Shown: piece after piece, positions 1 through 7,035 of the stretch
Position numbering within the stretch: position 1 is the stretch's first letter
Layout: each line of letters opens with the position of its first letter
Assembly: GCA_026390285.1 (NCBI GenBank)
Contig: JAPLGH010000113.1
Location: forward strand, 1-13,685
Reading direction: 5' to 3'
DNA from: Caldisericota bacterium
GTDB taxonomy: Bacteria; Caldisericota; Caldisericia; Cryosericales; Cryosericaceae
Length of the DNA: 13,685 bases
Notes under the pieces: model-generated
The model's database searches: none
What the model was told of the DNA's origin: nothing
The model's input: only the letters and a program-made list of their open reading frames with translations
Program-made: the position numbers and the translations under genes

Positions 1-597
1 CTGGGTGTTTCTGAGAAGAACCCTCTTGTTGCCGACCCGCTCAAGTTGACGGACTGCTCTCTGGTCAGCGACGGAGCGGCTGCTATGGTGCTCGGACCGA
101 TTGAAGACGTCAAGACCCTCAAGCAGAATGTCGTGGAGATCAGTTCGCAGGTGCTGGTCACGGACCACATGCAGTCGAGCAGGCGTGAGTTGTGGCACAA
201 CATTGCCGGCAGGATGGCGGTCGAGTCAGCTTACCGCAAGGCTGGCATCACCGCATCAGACGTCGACGTCGCAGAAGTCCACGACTGCTTCACGATCAAT
301 GAGCTGCTGAGTTACGAGGCCATGGGGCTATGTCCTGAAGGGGAAGGGGGGCGCCTCATCGAGCATGGTGGCGTCGTGCAGCCGGACGGCAGCTGTCCGG
401 TCAACCTCAGTGGAGGTCTCATCGGCAAGGGACACCCCGTAGGAGCCACCGGCGTGTCGATGCACGTCTACGTCGCGCGGCAGCTGGAGGGGCGGCCACT
501 CGGGCTGGGAGCCAAAAGTCCCGAGGTGGGGGTTGTCATGAACGTCGGCGGCTCGAACGTCAGCAACTTCGCATCAGTACTCAAACGAGTGAAATAG
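1..597 (+). CDS. Thiolase, SCP2-type (acetyl-CoA acetyltransferase family), 3' part only
   Basis: The reading frame is open from base 1, so the gene begins upstream and only about 198 C-terminal residues are present. Counting from base 1, the C-terminal thiolase active-site blocks are visible. HDCF (H94, C96) follows a conserved EV, PVN-SGG is at about 133-138, and GHPVGATG has His at 145. The HDCF form with the following NELL-YE-GLC stretch and EGEGG is typical of SCP2/SCPx-type thiolases rather than classic FadA/AtoB. The family joins or cleaves acyl-CoA with CoA or acetyl-CoA in the cytosol. The nucleophilic Cys near the N-terminus lies outside the window, so I cannot confirm activity. The stop codon overlaps the Shine-Dalgarno of the next gene, so the two are surely one operon. 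With the SDR and CoA-transferase that follow, a role in making or breaking short 3-oxoacyl-CoAs is likely but inferred. Confidence 0.93.
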   Translation: MGVSEKNPLVADPLKLTDCSLVSDGAAAMVLGPIEDVKTLKQNVVEISSQVLVTDHMQSSRRELWHNIAGRMAVESAYRKAGITASDVDVAEVHDCFTINELLSYEAMGLCPEGEGGRLIEHGGVVQPDGSCPVNLSGGLIGKGHPVGATGVSMHVYVARQLEGRPLGLGAKSPEVGVVMNVGGSNVSNFASVLKRVK

Positions 598-606
598 GAG
601 GAAACC

Positions 607-1392
607 ATGTCAAAGGACTATGGACTAAAGGACAAGGTCGTTATCGTTACCGGCGGAGCTGCCGGCATCGGCCGGGCGACGGCGAAACGATTCGCCGAGG
701 AAGGCGCCCGCGTCGCCATCTGGGACATGAACGCCGAGGCAGGGGCGGCCACGCTGGCCGACCTGAAGCAGTTGGACACTCCTGTGATGTTCCAGGCGGT
801 GAACGTTGCCGATACAGAGGCTGTGGAGAAAGCAGTTGCCGAGGTTGTCGAGACATGGGGTCATATTGATATACTCGTTAACAACGCCGGCATCACGCGC
901 GACAGTCAGCTGGTCAAGTACAAGGAAGGAGTCATCACCGGGACGATGTCGGACGCCAACTTCGATGCTGTCATCGGCGTCAACCTGAGAGGTGTGTTCG
1001 TCGCGACGAGAGCCGTTGCTCCTCACATGATCAAGCAGGGGCATGGAATCATCCTGAGCGCCAGCTCGGTGGTTGCAGCCTATGGCAACTTCGGCCAGAC
1101 CAACTATGCTGCCGCCAAGGCTGGCTTGATCGCCATGACGAAGACCTGGTCTCGCGAGCTGGGCAAGTATGGAATCCGCGTGAACGCGGTTGCCCCCGGT
1201 TTCATCATGACGGATATGGTCGCTGCGATGCCGGAGAAGGTCCTGGAAGGAATGGTCGCCCACACGCCCATGGGACGCATTGGGGCTCCTGAGGATATCG
1301 CAAATGCATACGTGTGGCTTGCATCCGACCAGGCTGCGTTCGTTCATGGCACAACGCTCGCTGTGGACGGGGGCATCGTCCTGGGAACATGA
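607..1392 (+). CDS. fabG: FabG-like short-chain dehydrogenase/reductase (3-oxoacyl-ACP/CoA reductase)
   Basis: This is a 261-residue classical SDR of full length. The cofactor-binding TGGAAGIG is at 15-22 and NNAG at 92-95. The catalytic set is N126, S154, Y167 and K171 (YAAAK), and the C-terminal part ends in a VDGG-type motif. Acidic D40 at the end of the second strand (AIWDMN) suggests a preference for NAD(H) over NADP(H); this is an inference from SDR rules. The family reduces 3-oxoacyl-ACP or 3-oxoacyl-CoA, or oxidises the 3-hydroxyacyl form. Between thiolase and CoA-transferase genes, acetoacetyl-CoA/3-hydroxybutyryl-CoA interconversion fits better than core fatty-acid synthesis, since no other fab genes are near. 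The ATG start is set by AGGAGG at 596-601, which overlaps the thiolase stop codon and is spaced 5 bases from the start. The symbol reflects family resemblance, not proven function. Confidence 0.92.
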   Translation: MSKDYGLKDKVVIVTGGAAGIGRATAKRFAEEGARVAIWDMNAEAGAATLADLKQLDTPVMFQAVNVADTEAVEKAVAEVVETWGHIDILVNNAGITRDSQLVKYKEGVITGTMSDANFDAVIGVNLRGVFVATRAVAPHMIKQGHGIILSASSVVAAYGNFGQTNYAAAKAGLIAMTKTWSRELGKYGIRVNAVAPGFIMTDMVAAMPEKVLEGMVAHTPMGRIGAPEDIANAYVWLASDQAAFVHGTTLAVDGGIVLGT

Positions 1393-1454
1393 ACTTGGCT
1401 GATGGACGGCATGTTGACTGAGACACGAAGAAACCGATTTCAAGGGAGGGAGTG

Positions 1455-2753
1455 ATGCAGCGGGGATCCTGGACGGACAAGCTAGTCTCGATGGACGAGG
1501 TGCTTGGCAGGATATCGTCAAATGACACAGTTGTCGTGGGAATGGCGGCTGCTCAGCCACAAGGGTTCCTGTCATCTCTGCACGGTATCCGCGAGCGAGT
1601 ACGCAACGTGAAGGTCGTATCCTGCCTTCTGCTCAAGGACTACCCATTCCTGGCTGATGTCGGAGCCGATGCCGATGCTCCGTTCAAGATGGAGAGCTGG
1701 TACTTCGGCGGCCCCGAGCGCGAGCTCTACAAGAAGGGACTCGTCTCGTTCATCCCCAACAATCTGCACAATGCCGGAAGAGAGAAGATTCAGGCGGAGC
1801 CGATCAACGTGTTTGTCGGGACTGCAACGCCTCCTGACAGCCACGGGTTCATGTCCTTGTCTCTGAGTCTTGTTTACGAGAAGGATATGATCGAACACGC
1901 TGACTTCGTTGTGCTGGAGATCAACGAGAACCTTCCCAGGACATTTGGAGACACACAGGTGCACGTTGACGACGTCGACCTGCTGGTACAGAACAACATT
2001 CCTCTCCTGACCGTTCCTGTCACCCAGGCAACGGACATTGAGCAGCACATCGGCGAGAACATTGCACGTCTGATTGATGATGGGGCAACCCTGCAGATCG
2101 GTATCGGGGGCATCCCAAACGCCATCATGAAGTTCCTGTCCGGGAAGAAGCACCTGGGGATCCACACCGAGATGATCACTGACGGCATCGTCGATCTGGT
2201 CGAGACGGGAATCATCGACAATACCCAGAAGACGCTTCACAAGGGCAAGATTGTAGGCACCTTCGCCATGGGCGGTCAGCGCCTCTACGAGTTCATCGAC
2301 GAGAATGTTGGTGTTGAGCTCCTCAGAGGTTCGTACGTAAACGACCCATACGTCGTCGCCCAGAACGACCACATGGTGAGCATCAACACGTCGCTGCAGG
2401 TGGACCTGACAGGACAGGTCTGCAGTGAGTCCATTGGATACCGACACTACACGGGTACCGGTGGCCAGCTCGACATGCACCGTGGTGCCACACTGTCGCG
2501 GGGAGGAAAAGGCATCATCGCGCTGCGCTCGTCAGTGAAGGACGATGAGATATCGACCATCGTATCGATGCTGAGTCCGGGCAGTTTCGTCTCGGTACCC
2601 CGACAGGATACTGACTATGTCGTCACAGAGCATGGGGTGGCGCACATGAAGGGCAAAAGCGTGCGCGAGCGGGCGCTTGCCCTCATCGCCATAGCGCATC
2701 CAAAGTTCAGAGAGAGCCTGTCCCAGGAGGCGAAGAAGCTCGGCGTGCTCTAG
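1455..2753 (+). CDS. Acetyl-CoA hydrolase/transferase-family CoA-transferase (4-hydroxybutyrate/butyrate CoA-transferase-like)
   Basis: This 432-residue protein has the full length of the acetyl-CoA hydrolase/transferase family. These cytosolic enzymes move CoA between acyl-CoA and acetate or other acids through a glutamyl-CoA intermediate. The N-terminal half carries VFVGTATPPDSHGF-type residues. GIGGIPNA is at 216-223, then HTEMITDG with Glu239 as the expected catalytic glutamate. The C-terminal domain has GTGGQLD from 334 followed by GGKGIIAL, as in 4-hydroxybutyrate and butyryl-CoA:acetate CoA-transferases. The exact acid substrate cannot be read from the sequence. ATG 1455 is preferred over the adjacent in-frame GTG 1452 because GGAGG at 1445-1449 is spaced 5 bases from it. 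A 62-bp gap follows the SDR with no terminator, so co-transcription is likely. Together with thiolase and SDR it could build or break down C4 acyl-CoAs, with the CoA-transferase releasing or activating the acid. Confidence 0.9.
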   Translation: MQRGSWTDKLVSMDEVLGRISSNDTVVVGMAAAQPQGFLSSLHGIRERVRNVKVVSCLLLKDYPFLADVGADADAPFKMESWYFGGPERELYKKGLVSFIPNNLHNAGREKIQAEPINVFVGTATPPDSHGFMSLSLSLVYEKDMIEHADFVVLEINENLPRTFGDTQVHVDDVDLLVQNNIPLLTVPVTQATDIEQHIGENIARLIDDGATLQIGIGGIPNAIMKFLSGKKHLGIHTEMITDGIVDLVETGIIDNTQKTLHKGKIVGTFAMGGQRLYEFIDENVGVELLRGSYVNDPYVVAQNDHMVSINTSLQVDLTGQVCSESIGYRHYTGTGGQLDMHRGATLSRGGKGIIALRSSVKDDEISTIVSMLSPGSFVSVPRQDTDYVVTEHGVAHMKGKSVRERALALIAIAHPKFRESLSQEAKKLGVL

Positions 2754-2770
2754 TGCGCGACAAACGACAC

Positions 2771-2784
2771 AGGAGGCGATGTTG
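2771..2784 (+). promoter_or_regulatory. Strong Shine-Dalgarno plus ATG/TTG with no separate gene
   Basis: AGGAGG at 2771-2776 lies 17 bases after the CoA-transferase stop. It is followed by ATG 2779 (2-base spacing) and TTG 2782 (5-base spacing), both in frame with the metallophosphoesterase downstream. Translation from here would add 47-48 residues and run through a 14-bp hairpin and a promoter. I take it as either a vestigial or alternative start, not the main start of that gene. Confidence 0.35.
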
Positions 2785-2802
2785 TCATCCTCCTCCCTAT
2801 GT

Positions 2803-2840
2803 CACGATGGCGGCGCCAATGCGCCGCCATCGTGGTTTTC
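2803..2840 (+). terminator. Intrinsic terminator after the CoA-transferase operon
   Basis: A perfect 14-bp inverted repeat (2803-2816 paired with 2821-2834) with a 4-base loop CAAT is followed by GTTTTC. The stem is very GC-rich and the U-tract short (four T). It sits 50 bases after the CoA-transferase stop and just before the next promoter, which is where a rho-independent terminator is expected. Confidence 0.8.
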
Positions 2841-2851
2841 ACTCTATGTTG

Positions 2852-2880
2852 TTGTCTCTTGTCTGTTGTGCCGCTATACT
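2852..2880 (+). promoter_or_regulatory. Sigma70-type promoter for the metallophosphoesterase pair
   Basis: TTGTCT (2852-2857) and TATACT (2875-2880) are separated by exactly 17 bp. A start near 2887 would give a leader of about 36 bases before the GTG at 2923. It lies directly after a terminator hairpin, which supports a new transcription unit here. Confidence 0.65.
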
Positions 2881-2922
2881 CGCGGTATTGCGTTTCAACC
2901 ACGATCACTGGAGAGAAGACAC

Positions 2923-3795
2923 GTGAACAGAGCAGCGACAATAAGTGCAACAGGCATTGCATGCGGCACCCTCGTGGGCGCAGCCTTGGTCGACGGTTTT
3001 CTGCTGGAGCCGTTTCAACTGCACGTTTCGCGGTTGGAGATTTCGTGTTCCCGGTTGCCTGCCGGTTTCGACGGCTTGAAGATCGCACAGTTGTCGGACT
3101 TGCATCTCCATGGCATTTCGCGGGCCTACCGGACAGCAATCGACGTCATCGGGAGAGAACATCCTGACTTGGTCGTCATCACAGGCGACCTGGTCGATCG
3201 GCCGGAGCAGACAGCTGCATGTATCGCATTCCTGTGTGACCTGCGAGCCGCGGCTGGAGTGCCGGTGGTAGTCGTACCCGGTAACTGGGACCATCGGGCT
3301 TTTCCGACGAAGCAGAGCATTGCGGCGTGGAACCAGCGCCTCCAGGCCGAGACGGGGGTTCGAGTTCTGGTGAATCAGAATGTTGTGCTGCATCGACATG
3401 GCGACAGTATCTGGCTTGTCGGCACGGACGACCCGTACTTTGGACACGCCGACCTTGATGCCAGCTTCAAGGGTGTCCCCAACACTGCATTCGCGCTGGT
3501 GCTGACCCATGCTCCTGAGGCGTTCGAGGAACTGGCGCAGCGTCCTGCTGCACGGCTGGTCCTCGCCGGTCATACCCATGGAGGCCAAGTCCGCCTCCCG
3601 TTCATCGGTGCCTTGCGGGTCCCTTCAAGGTACGGCACGCGCTTCGCGCGCGGGCTGTTCAAGCTGGGTGATACGATCTTCTACGTCAATGCCGGGATGG
3701 GTATGAGCCATTTTCCCATACGGTTCCTGTGCCGGCCAGAACTGACATTCATCACGCTCACGTCATGCGGGCTGGACGAATCGACCGCTGGGTAA
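2923..3795 (+). CDS. YkuE-type metallophosphoesterase, membrane-anchored (first of a tandem pair)
   Basis: This 290-residue calcineurin-like phosphoesterase has one N-terminal hydrophobic segment (about residues 6-25) and then the two-metal active site. The ligands are D59 and H61 (SDLHLHG), D89 (TGDLVD), N121 (GNWDH), H196 (LTHAP) and H217/H219 (GHTHGGQVRL). In the third motif Trp122 stands where most relatives (GNHD/E) have His, usually a transition-state-stabilising residue; a His follows at 124. The YkuE group acts at the membrane, often on phospholipid-type phosphoesters, but the substrate cannot be told here. GTG 2923 is chosen because GGAGAG (2910-2915) is spaced 7 bases from it, a promoter lies just upstream, and the protein then begins where the family normally does. 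The longer in-frame start at 2779 would read through a terminator hairpin. The second paralog begins at this gene's stop. Confidence 0.85.
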   Translation: MNRAATISATGIACGTLVGAALVDGFLLEPFQLHVSRLEISCSRLPAGFDGLKIAQLSDLHLHGISRAYRTAIDVIGREHPDLVVITGDLVDRPEQTAACIAFLCDLRAAAGVPVVVVPGNWDHRAFPTKQSIAAWNQRLQAETGVRVLVNQNVVLHRHGDSIWLVGTDDPYFGHADLDASFKGVPNTAFALVLTHAPEAFEELAQRPAARLVLAGHTHGGQVRLPFIGALRVPSRYGTRFARGLFKLGDTIFYVNAGMGMSHFPIRFLCRPELTFITLTSCGLDESTAG

Positions 3796-3803
3796 CCGCT
3801 CGC

Positions 3804-4643
3804 ATGCACAGACACAGGCGGCTGCTCTGGACTCTGGCTCTGGTTGCCGCCCTGTTCCTGGAGGCTGCAGTCGTCGAGCCACGCATTCTTCTCATACGCC
3901 GGATCGAGGCGAGGGTTGCCGGGTTGCCAGAAGAGTGGACCGGGGGAACCGTCATCCAGCTGAGCGACCCCCATCTGGGCTACCCGTCGCCGGCCGCGTG
4001 GCGCGCCATCGATACTGTCCGTACCGAACGTCCTGACCTCGTTGTCGTTACTGGAGACGTCGCTGACAGGCGTTCCAGCATTCCTGTGGTCCTTGCGTGG
4101 GCGAAGCAGCTCTGTGAAGCGGCGGGCGTTCCGGTCGTCTACGTCCCGGGGAATCATGAACACTGGCGCTTCAGTGATGGGGAGGCCATGGAGCAGTTCC
4201 TGGAGCAGCTGCGGCAAGTAGGATTTGTCGTCCTGGAGAACGAGTCGACACGAATCAGTCGTCGCCCCGGTGGGAGCCCAGTTGCCATCGTAGGGCTGGA
4301 CGATTCATACAGCTACCACATGGATGTCGAAGCGGGGTTCTCCGGGCTGGTAGCGGGTGAGCGGGCGATCGTGCTGGAACACTGTCCAGACGACGTGACC
4401 AGCATTGTGGCATCGGGGCATGCCTCGCTGGTACTGACCGGCCATACGCATGGGGGTCAGGTGAGGCTTCTTGTGTGGGGTGACCGCCTGACCGCCGCCC
4501 TGGAGGGGTCTCCGTTCGTGCGCGGCCTGTACCAGGTCGGCGGCGTTCCTCTCTACGTCAGCCAGGGACTTGGCATGAGCGTCCTGCCCGTTCGGTTCTT
4601 CTGTCCTCCCGAGGTGACTGTCTTCACGCTCAGCAGACCGTAG
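3804..4643 (+). CDS. YkuE-type metallophosphoesterase, membrane-anchored (second of a tandem pair)
   Basis: From ATG 3804 this is a 279-residue paralog of the preceding gene. It has a basic start (MHRHRR), one hydrophobic segment (about 7-23) and the complete metallophosphatase motif set. The ligands are D55 and H57 (SDPHLG), D85 (TGDVAD), N117-H118 (GNHEHW, canonical), H193 (LEHCP) and H214/H216 (GHTHGGQVRL). It should act on phosphoesters at the outer face of the membrane; the substrate is unknown. The start is uncertain. ATG 3804 is 8 bases after the upstream stop with a weak GGGTAA 8 bases before it. ATG 3765 would add 13 residues and overlap the upstream gene by 31 bases without a visible Shine-Dalgarno. 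Either way translation is probably coupled. Gene duplication followed by divergence of the third motif is the simplest explanation of the pair. No clear terminator lies in the 55 bases before the convergent WG-repeat gene. Confidence 0.85.
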   Translation: MHRHRRLLWTLALVAALFLEAAVVEPRILLIRRIEARVAGLPEEWTGGTVIQLSDPHLGYPSPAAWRAIDTVRTERPDLVVVTGDVADRRSSIPVVLAWAKQLCEAAGVPVVYVPGNHEHWRFSDGEAMEQFLEQLRQVGFVVLENESTRISRRPGGSPVAIVGLDDSYSYHMDVEAGFSGLVAGERAIVLEHCPDDVTSIVASGHASLVLTGHTHGGQVRLLVWGDRLTAALEGSPFVRGLYQVGGVPLYVSQGLGMSVLPVRFFCPPEVTVFTLSRP

Positions 4644-4698
4644 GAGAGCCCCCAAACTCCGATTGTAAGATGCCCCCGGGCCACTCCCCCACTCGCTG

Positions 4699-6732
4699 TT
4701 ACTCTTCCCAGTACTGAGTGCCTTTGGTGTCGATGTAACCCAGAGCGTCGTAGTCATCAGCTGGAGGACCGGAATAGACCAATCGGTAGACAGGCGCAAT
4801 ACCATGTTCAAAATCCCCCACCTTGTCATACGTTAGACCCGTTACCATCTTTCCCTTGGTGTCAACAAAGCCGTATTTTCCGTTTAGACCCACAACCAAG
4901 CGATCATCCCGGAAACTGCTCATGAAAGTGTAGACGGGCTCTATTAGCGTTTTCCCATTCTTGTCTATGGAACCCCATTTATCGTTGATTCGAATTGCCG
5001 CAAAGCCTTGACTAAAAGGTCGTGCATTCTCTTCAAGAGGAGACTGGTGCACATGATCATATTCATAGGCTAAGGCTATCACAGCGTTTCCATTCTTGTC
5101 GATGTAGCCAAACTTGCTATTGATGCCAACTCCAGCAAGACCTTCGTGAAAGTCCCCTGCTTCATCGTAAAGAGGTTGTATTACCATGTTTCCTTTTTGG
5201 TCAATAAAGCCCCATTTATTGTTGAGTTTGACCGCCGTAAGCTCTTCGCAAAAGTCATTTGCGTTTTCATAAAGCAAGGGTATCACTATGTTCCCTTTTG
5301 TGTTTCTGAAACCGTACTTGGATCCAACGTAGTAATTTGCAAGACCATCGTAGAAATAGCCAAGGAAAGGTTGCGTTGAGAGATTCCCTTTCTTGTCGAT
5401 GTAACACCGCTTGCCATTCAGATCTACCTGCGCTACACCGTTGTTGAAATCCCATGCGCTGTCATAGATTGCCGGTATCACGATCTTCCCCTTGGTATCG
5501 ATCCAGCCCCACTTCTTACTGATCTTAACCGCTGCAATGCCTTCATGAAAGTCGTTTGCGTCTTCGTAAATAGGTGGTAACACCATATTCCCCTTTTCGT
5601 CGATGAAGCCGCTTTTGCCGCCGATGCGAACCTGTGCAAGCCCCTCGCTGAAACTCCTTGCAGAAGCGTAGACAGGCTTGATCGCCACATTCCCCTTCTT
5701 GTCAATAAAGCCCCATTTTCCACCGGGACCAAAGGGAGCAAGACCATCCCTGAAACTTCCTGGATTGATGACAGGATATAGGATCATCTTCCCCTTGGTA
5801 TCAATGTAACCCCATTGTCCATTTAGTTCCACGGCCACGAGTCCATTGCTAAAGCCCGGGTAGAATTGATAATACTGACTTACATCCTCATAGAGAGGTT
5901 GTATTACCAGGTTTCCCTTGGTATCGACAAACCCCCATTTACTATTGAGCTTAACTGCCGCAAGACCTTCTTGAAACTGCCATGCATTTTCGTAAGCAGG
6001 TTTAATTACCATGGTACCTTTAGTGTCGATAAAACCATACTTCCCATCGAGACAGACAACTGCAAGGTCTTCGTTAAATTCTTCTGCAAAATCATAAACA
6101 GCGGGAATCACTACTGTCCCTTTTGTGTCAATGTAACCATTCTTCGAAAGAGTCTCTACACGTACAAGACCCTCACTGACTCCTCTGTTCCAATCAATAG
6201 CCGGTATTGCTAATGGAATTACCGTCTTCCCGTGTTTATCTATGAGACTCTCGATACTCTCAAGCATAACATTGGCAAGCCCTCCTTTGAAGTTGTTCAC
6301 AACACTGTAAACGGGTTCTATTACAATGTTCCCCTTCTTATCCAGGAAACCGTATTTGCCGTTGCTTGCAAACCAGGCGACGTCTTCGCTGAAATCTCCT
6401 GCAAGATCGTAGACGGGTTGTACTACTACGCTTCCAGCAGTATTAACAAAACCATATTCTCCGCTGACCCTAACTCGCGCAAGCCCCTCACTAAAAGGAT
6501 ATACTTCATCATACACGGTTGGTATTATGATATTTTTACTTGAATCACAGAACCCCCATTTATTGCCTTTCCTGTAGGGGATGAGTGTTGCAACCTTCTG
6601 CTCCATGCCGGCATGCGACCTAATCACCTGGTACACGGCAAGAGATGCGGCTAGCAGCACCAGGACAAGGACGACCGGTAGAATGACTTTAAGGCTGAAA
6701 TGTTTGTGATCCTTCTTCTCGTCTGTTTCCAT
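4699..6732 (-). CDS. WG-repeat (KWG) protein with N-terminal membrane anchor
   Basis: This 677-residue protein has a lysine-rich start, one hydrophobic helix at about 15-36, and then from about residue 55 to the end a chain of roughly 33-residue repeats. Each has the shape K-WGFID-KG-IVI-P-Y--A--F-EGLA-V. I count about 17 full units and one partial unit (LGYIDTKG) near the C-terminus. Some have lost the WG core, for example the units reading SLIDKHGK, KSGFIDEKG and KRCYIDKKG. Positive charge before the helix predicts that the repeats lie outside the membrane. WG repeats form a beta-rich scaffold in many bacteria but have no settled function, and I assign none. ATG 6732 has GGAG (6743-6740) 7 bases before it and a TATAAA-like -10 at 6759-6754. 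The gene stands alone, opposite to its neighbours, and is AT-richer: hand counts of the 60-base lines at 4861, 5041 and 6001 give about 48, 43 and 38% G+C. Acquisition by transfer is plausible. Confidence 0.9.
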   Translation of the reverse strand: METDEKKDHKHFSLKVILPVVLVLVLLAASLAVYQVIRSHAGMEQKVATLIPYRKGNKWGFCDSSKNIIIPTVYDEVYPFSEGLARVRVSGEYGFVNTAGSVVVQPVYDLAGDFSEDVAWFASNGKYGFLDKKGNIVIEPVYSVVNNFKGGLANVMLESIESLIDKHGKTVIPLAIPAIDWNRGVSEGLVRVETLSKNGYIDTKGTVVIPAVYDFAEEFNEDLAVVCLDGKYGFIDTKGTMVIKPAYENAWQFQEGLAAVKLNSKWGFVDTKGNLVIQPLYEDVSQYYQFYPGFSNGLVAVELNGQWGYIDTKGKMILYPVINPGSFRDGLAPFGPGGKWGFIDKKGNVAIKPVYASARSFSEGLAQVRIGGKSGFIDEKGNMVLPPIYEDANDFHEGIAAVKISKKWGWIDTKGKIVIPAIYDSAWDFNNGVAQVDLNGKRCYIDKKGNLSTQPFLGYFYDGLANYYVGSKYGFRNTKGNIVIPLLYENANDFCEELTAVKLNNKWGFIDQKGNMVIQPLYDEAGDFHEGLAGVGINSKFGYIDKNGNAVIALAYEYDHVHQSPLEENARPFSQGFAAIRINDKWGSIDKNGKTLIEPVYTFMSSFRDDRLVVGLNGKYGFVDTKGKMVTGLTYDKVGDFEHGIAPVYRLVYSGPPADDYDALGYIDTKGTQYWEE
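4702..6570 (-). repeat. Tandem degenerate WG-repeat array within the CDS (about 100-bp period)
   Basis: The coding DNA repeats about every 99 bases, with recurring blocks such as TTCCCCTTGGTATCGAT on the plus strand and related variants. Units differ at many positions, so this is an old or selected protein repeat, not a fresh DNA duplication. Insertions of 8-12 residues interrupt two units (around residues 270-280 and 570-580). Confidence 0.8.
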
Positions 6733-6985
6733 TTTTCATCTCCAAATCCCTTCTTTATACAATGGTGGGCTGGAACCTAGTCACCACCCTCGTCAGCACG
6801 CCGCATCGTTGAGGCATCGCAGCGGAGATCATTGTCTCCACTACAAGTGTAACGCGGTGGCGATGTTTTGACTAACTTGCAGGGCAGTAGAAGGTTAGAA
6901 ATGCTAGGACTATATTCCGCCCAATGCCGGTACCTTTTTCCTTCGCTCCAATTCCACCGATTTCACCACCGCTCTCAGTCAACTC
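6733..6985. other. Divergent intergenic region between WG-repeat gene and GntR operon
   Basis: About 250 bases hold no convincing gene. Near the WG-repeat gene are its Shine-Dalgarno and TATAAA-like -10. Around 6824-6839 there is a short imperfect hairpin (GGAGAT-CATT-GTCTCC). A TTGACT at about 6867 has no matching -10 at normal spacing. I see nothing else I can support. Confidence 0.5.
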
Positions 6986-7013
6986 TTGACAACCTCACCT
7001 ATTGTACTATCGT
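6986..7013 (+). promoter_or_regulatory. Promoter of the gntR-ABC operon
   Basis: A consensus TTGACA -35 (6986-6991) is followed after 16 bp by TATCGT (7008-7013), a four-of-six match to a -10. The -10 sits in the middle of the palindromic operator at 7001-7024, so bound repressor would block polymerase. Predicted transcription start is near 7020, leaving a short leader with AAGGGG (7025-7030) as ribosome site. Confidence 0.6.
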
Positions 7014-7024
7014 AATAGTACAAT
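7001..7024 (+). promoter_or_regulatory. Palindromic operator for the YtrA-type GntR regulator
   Basis: A perfect inverted repeat of 10-base arms, ATTGTACTAT and ATAGTACAAT, is separated by 4 bases (CGTA). It covers the -10 region just upstream of the regulator gene. The GTAC-containing arms fit the dyad sites known for GntR-family repressors. Negative autoregulation of the whole operon is the natural reading, though binding is inferred. Confidence 0.75.
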
Positions 7025-7035
7025 AAGGGGTGATG

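Noticed and set aside
625..2480. Long minus-strand open frames (about 316 and 302 residues) opposite the SDR and CoA-transferase genes
   Set aside because: They lie antisense to genes with clear family motifs, show no domain-like pattern or ribosome site, and arise from codon bias in GC-rich coding DNA.
4702..6570. Possible CRISPR or satellite DNA because of the regular 100-bp repetition
   Set aside because: The repeats are degenerate, in one long open frame, and encode WG-repeat protein units; there are no short identical repeats with unique spacers.
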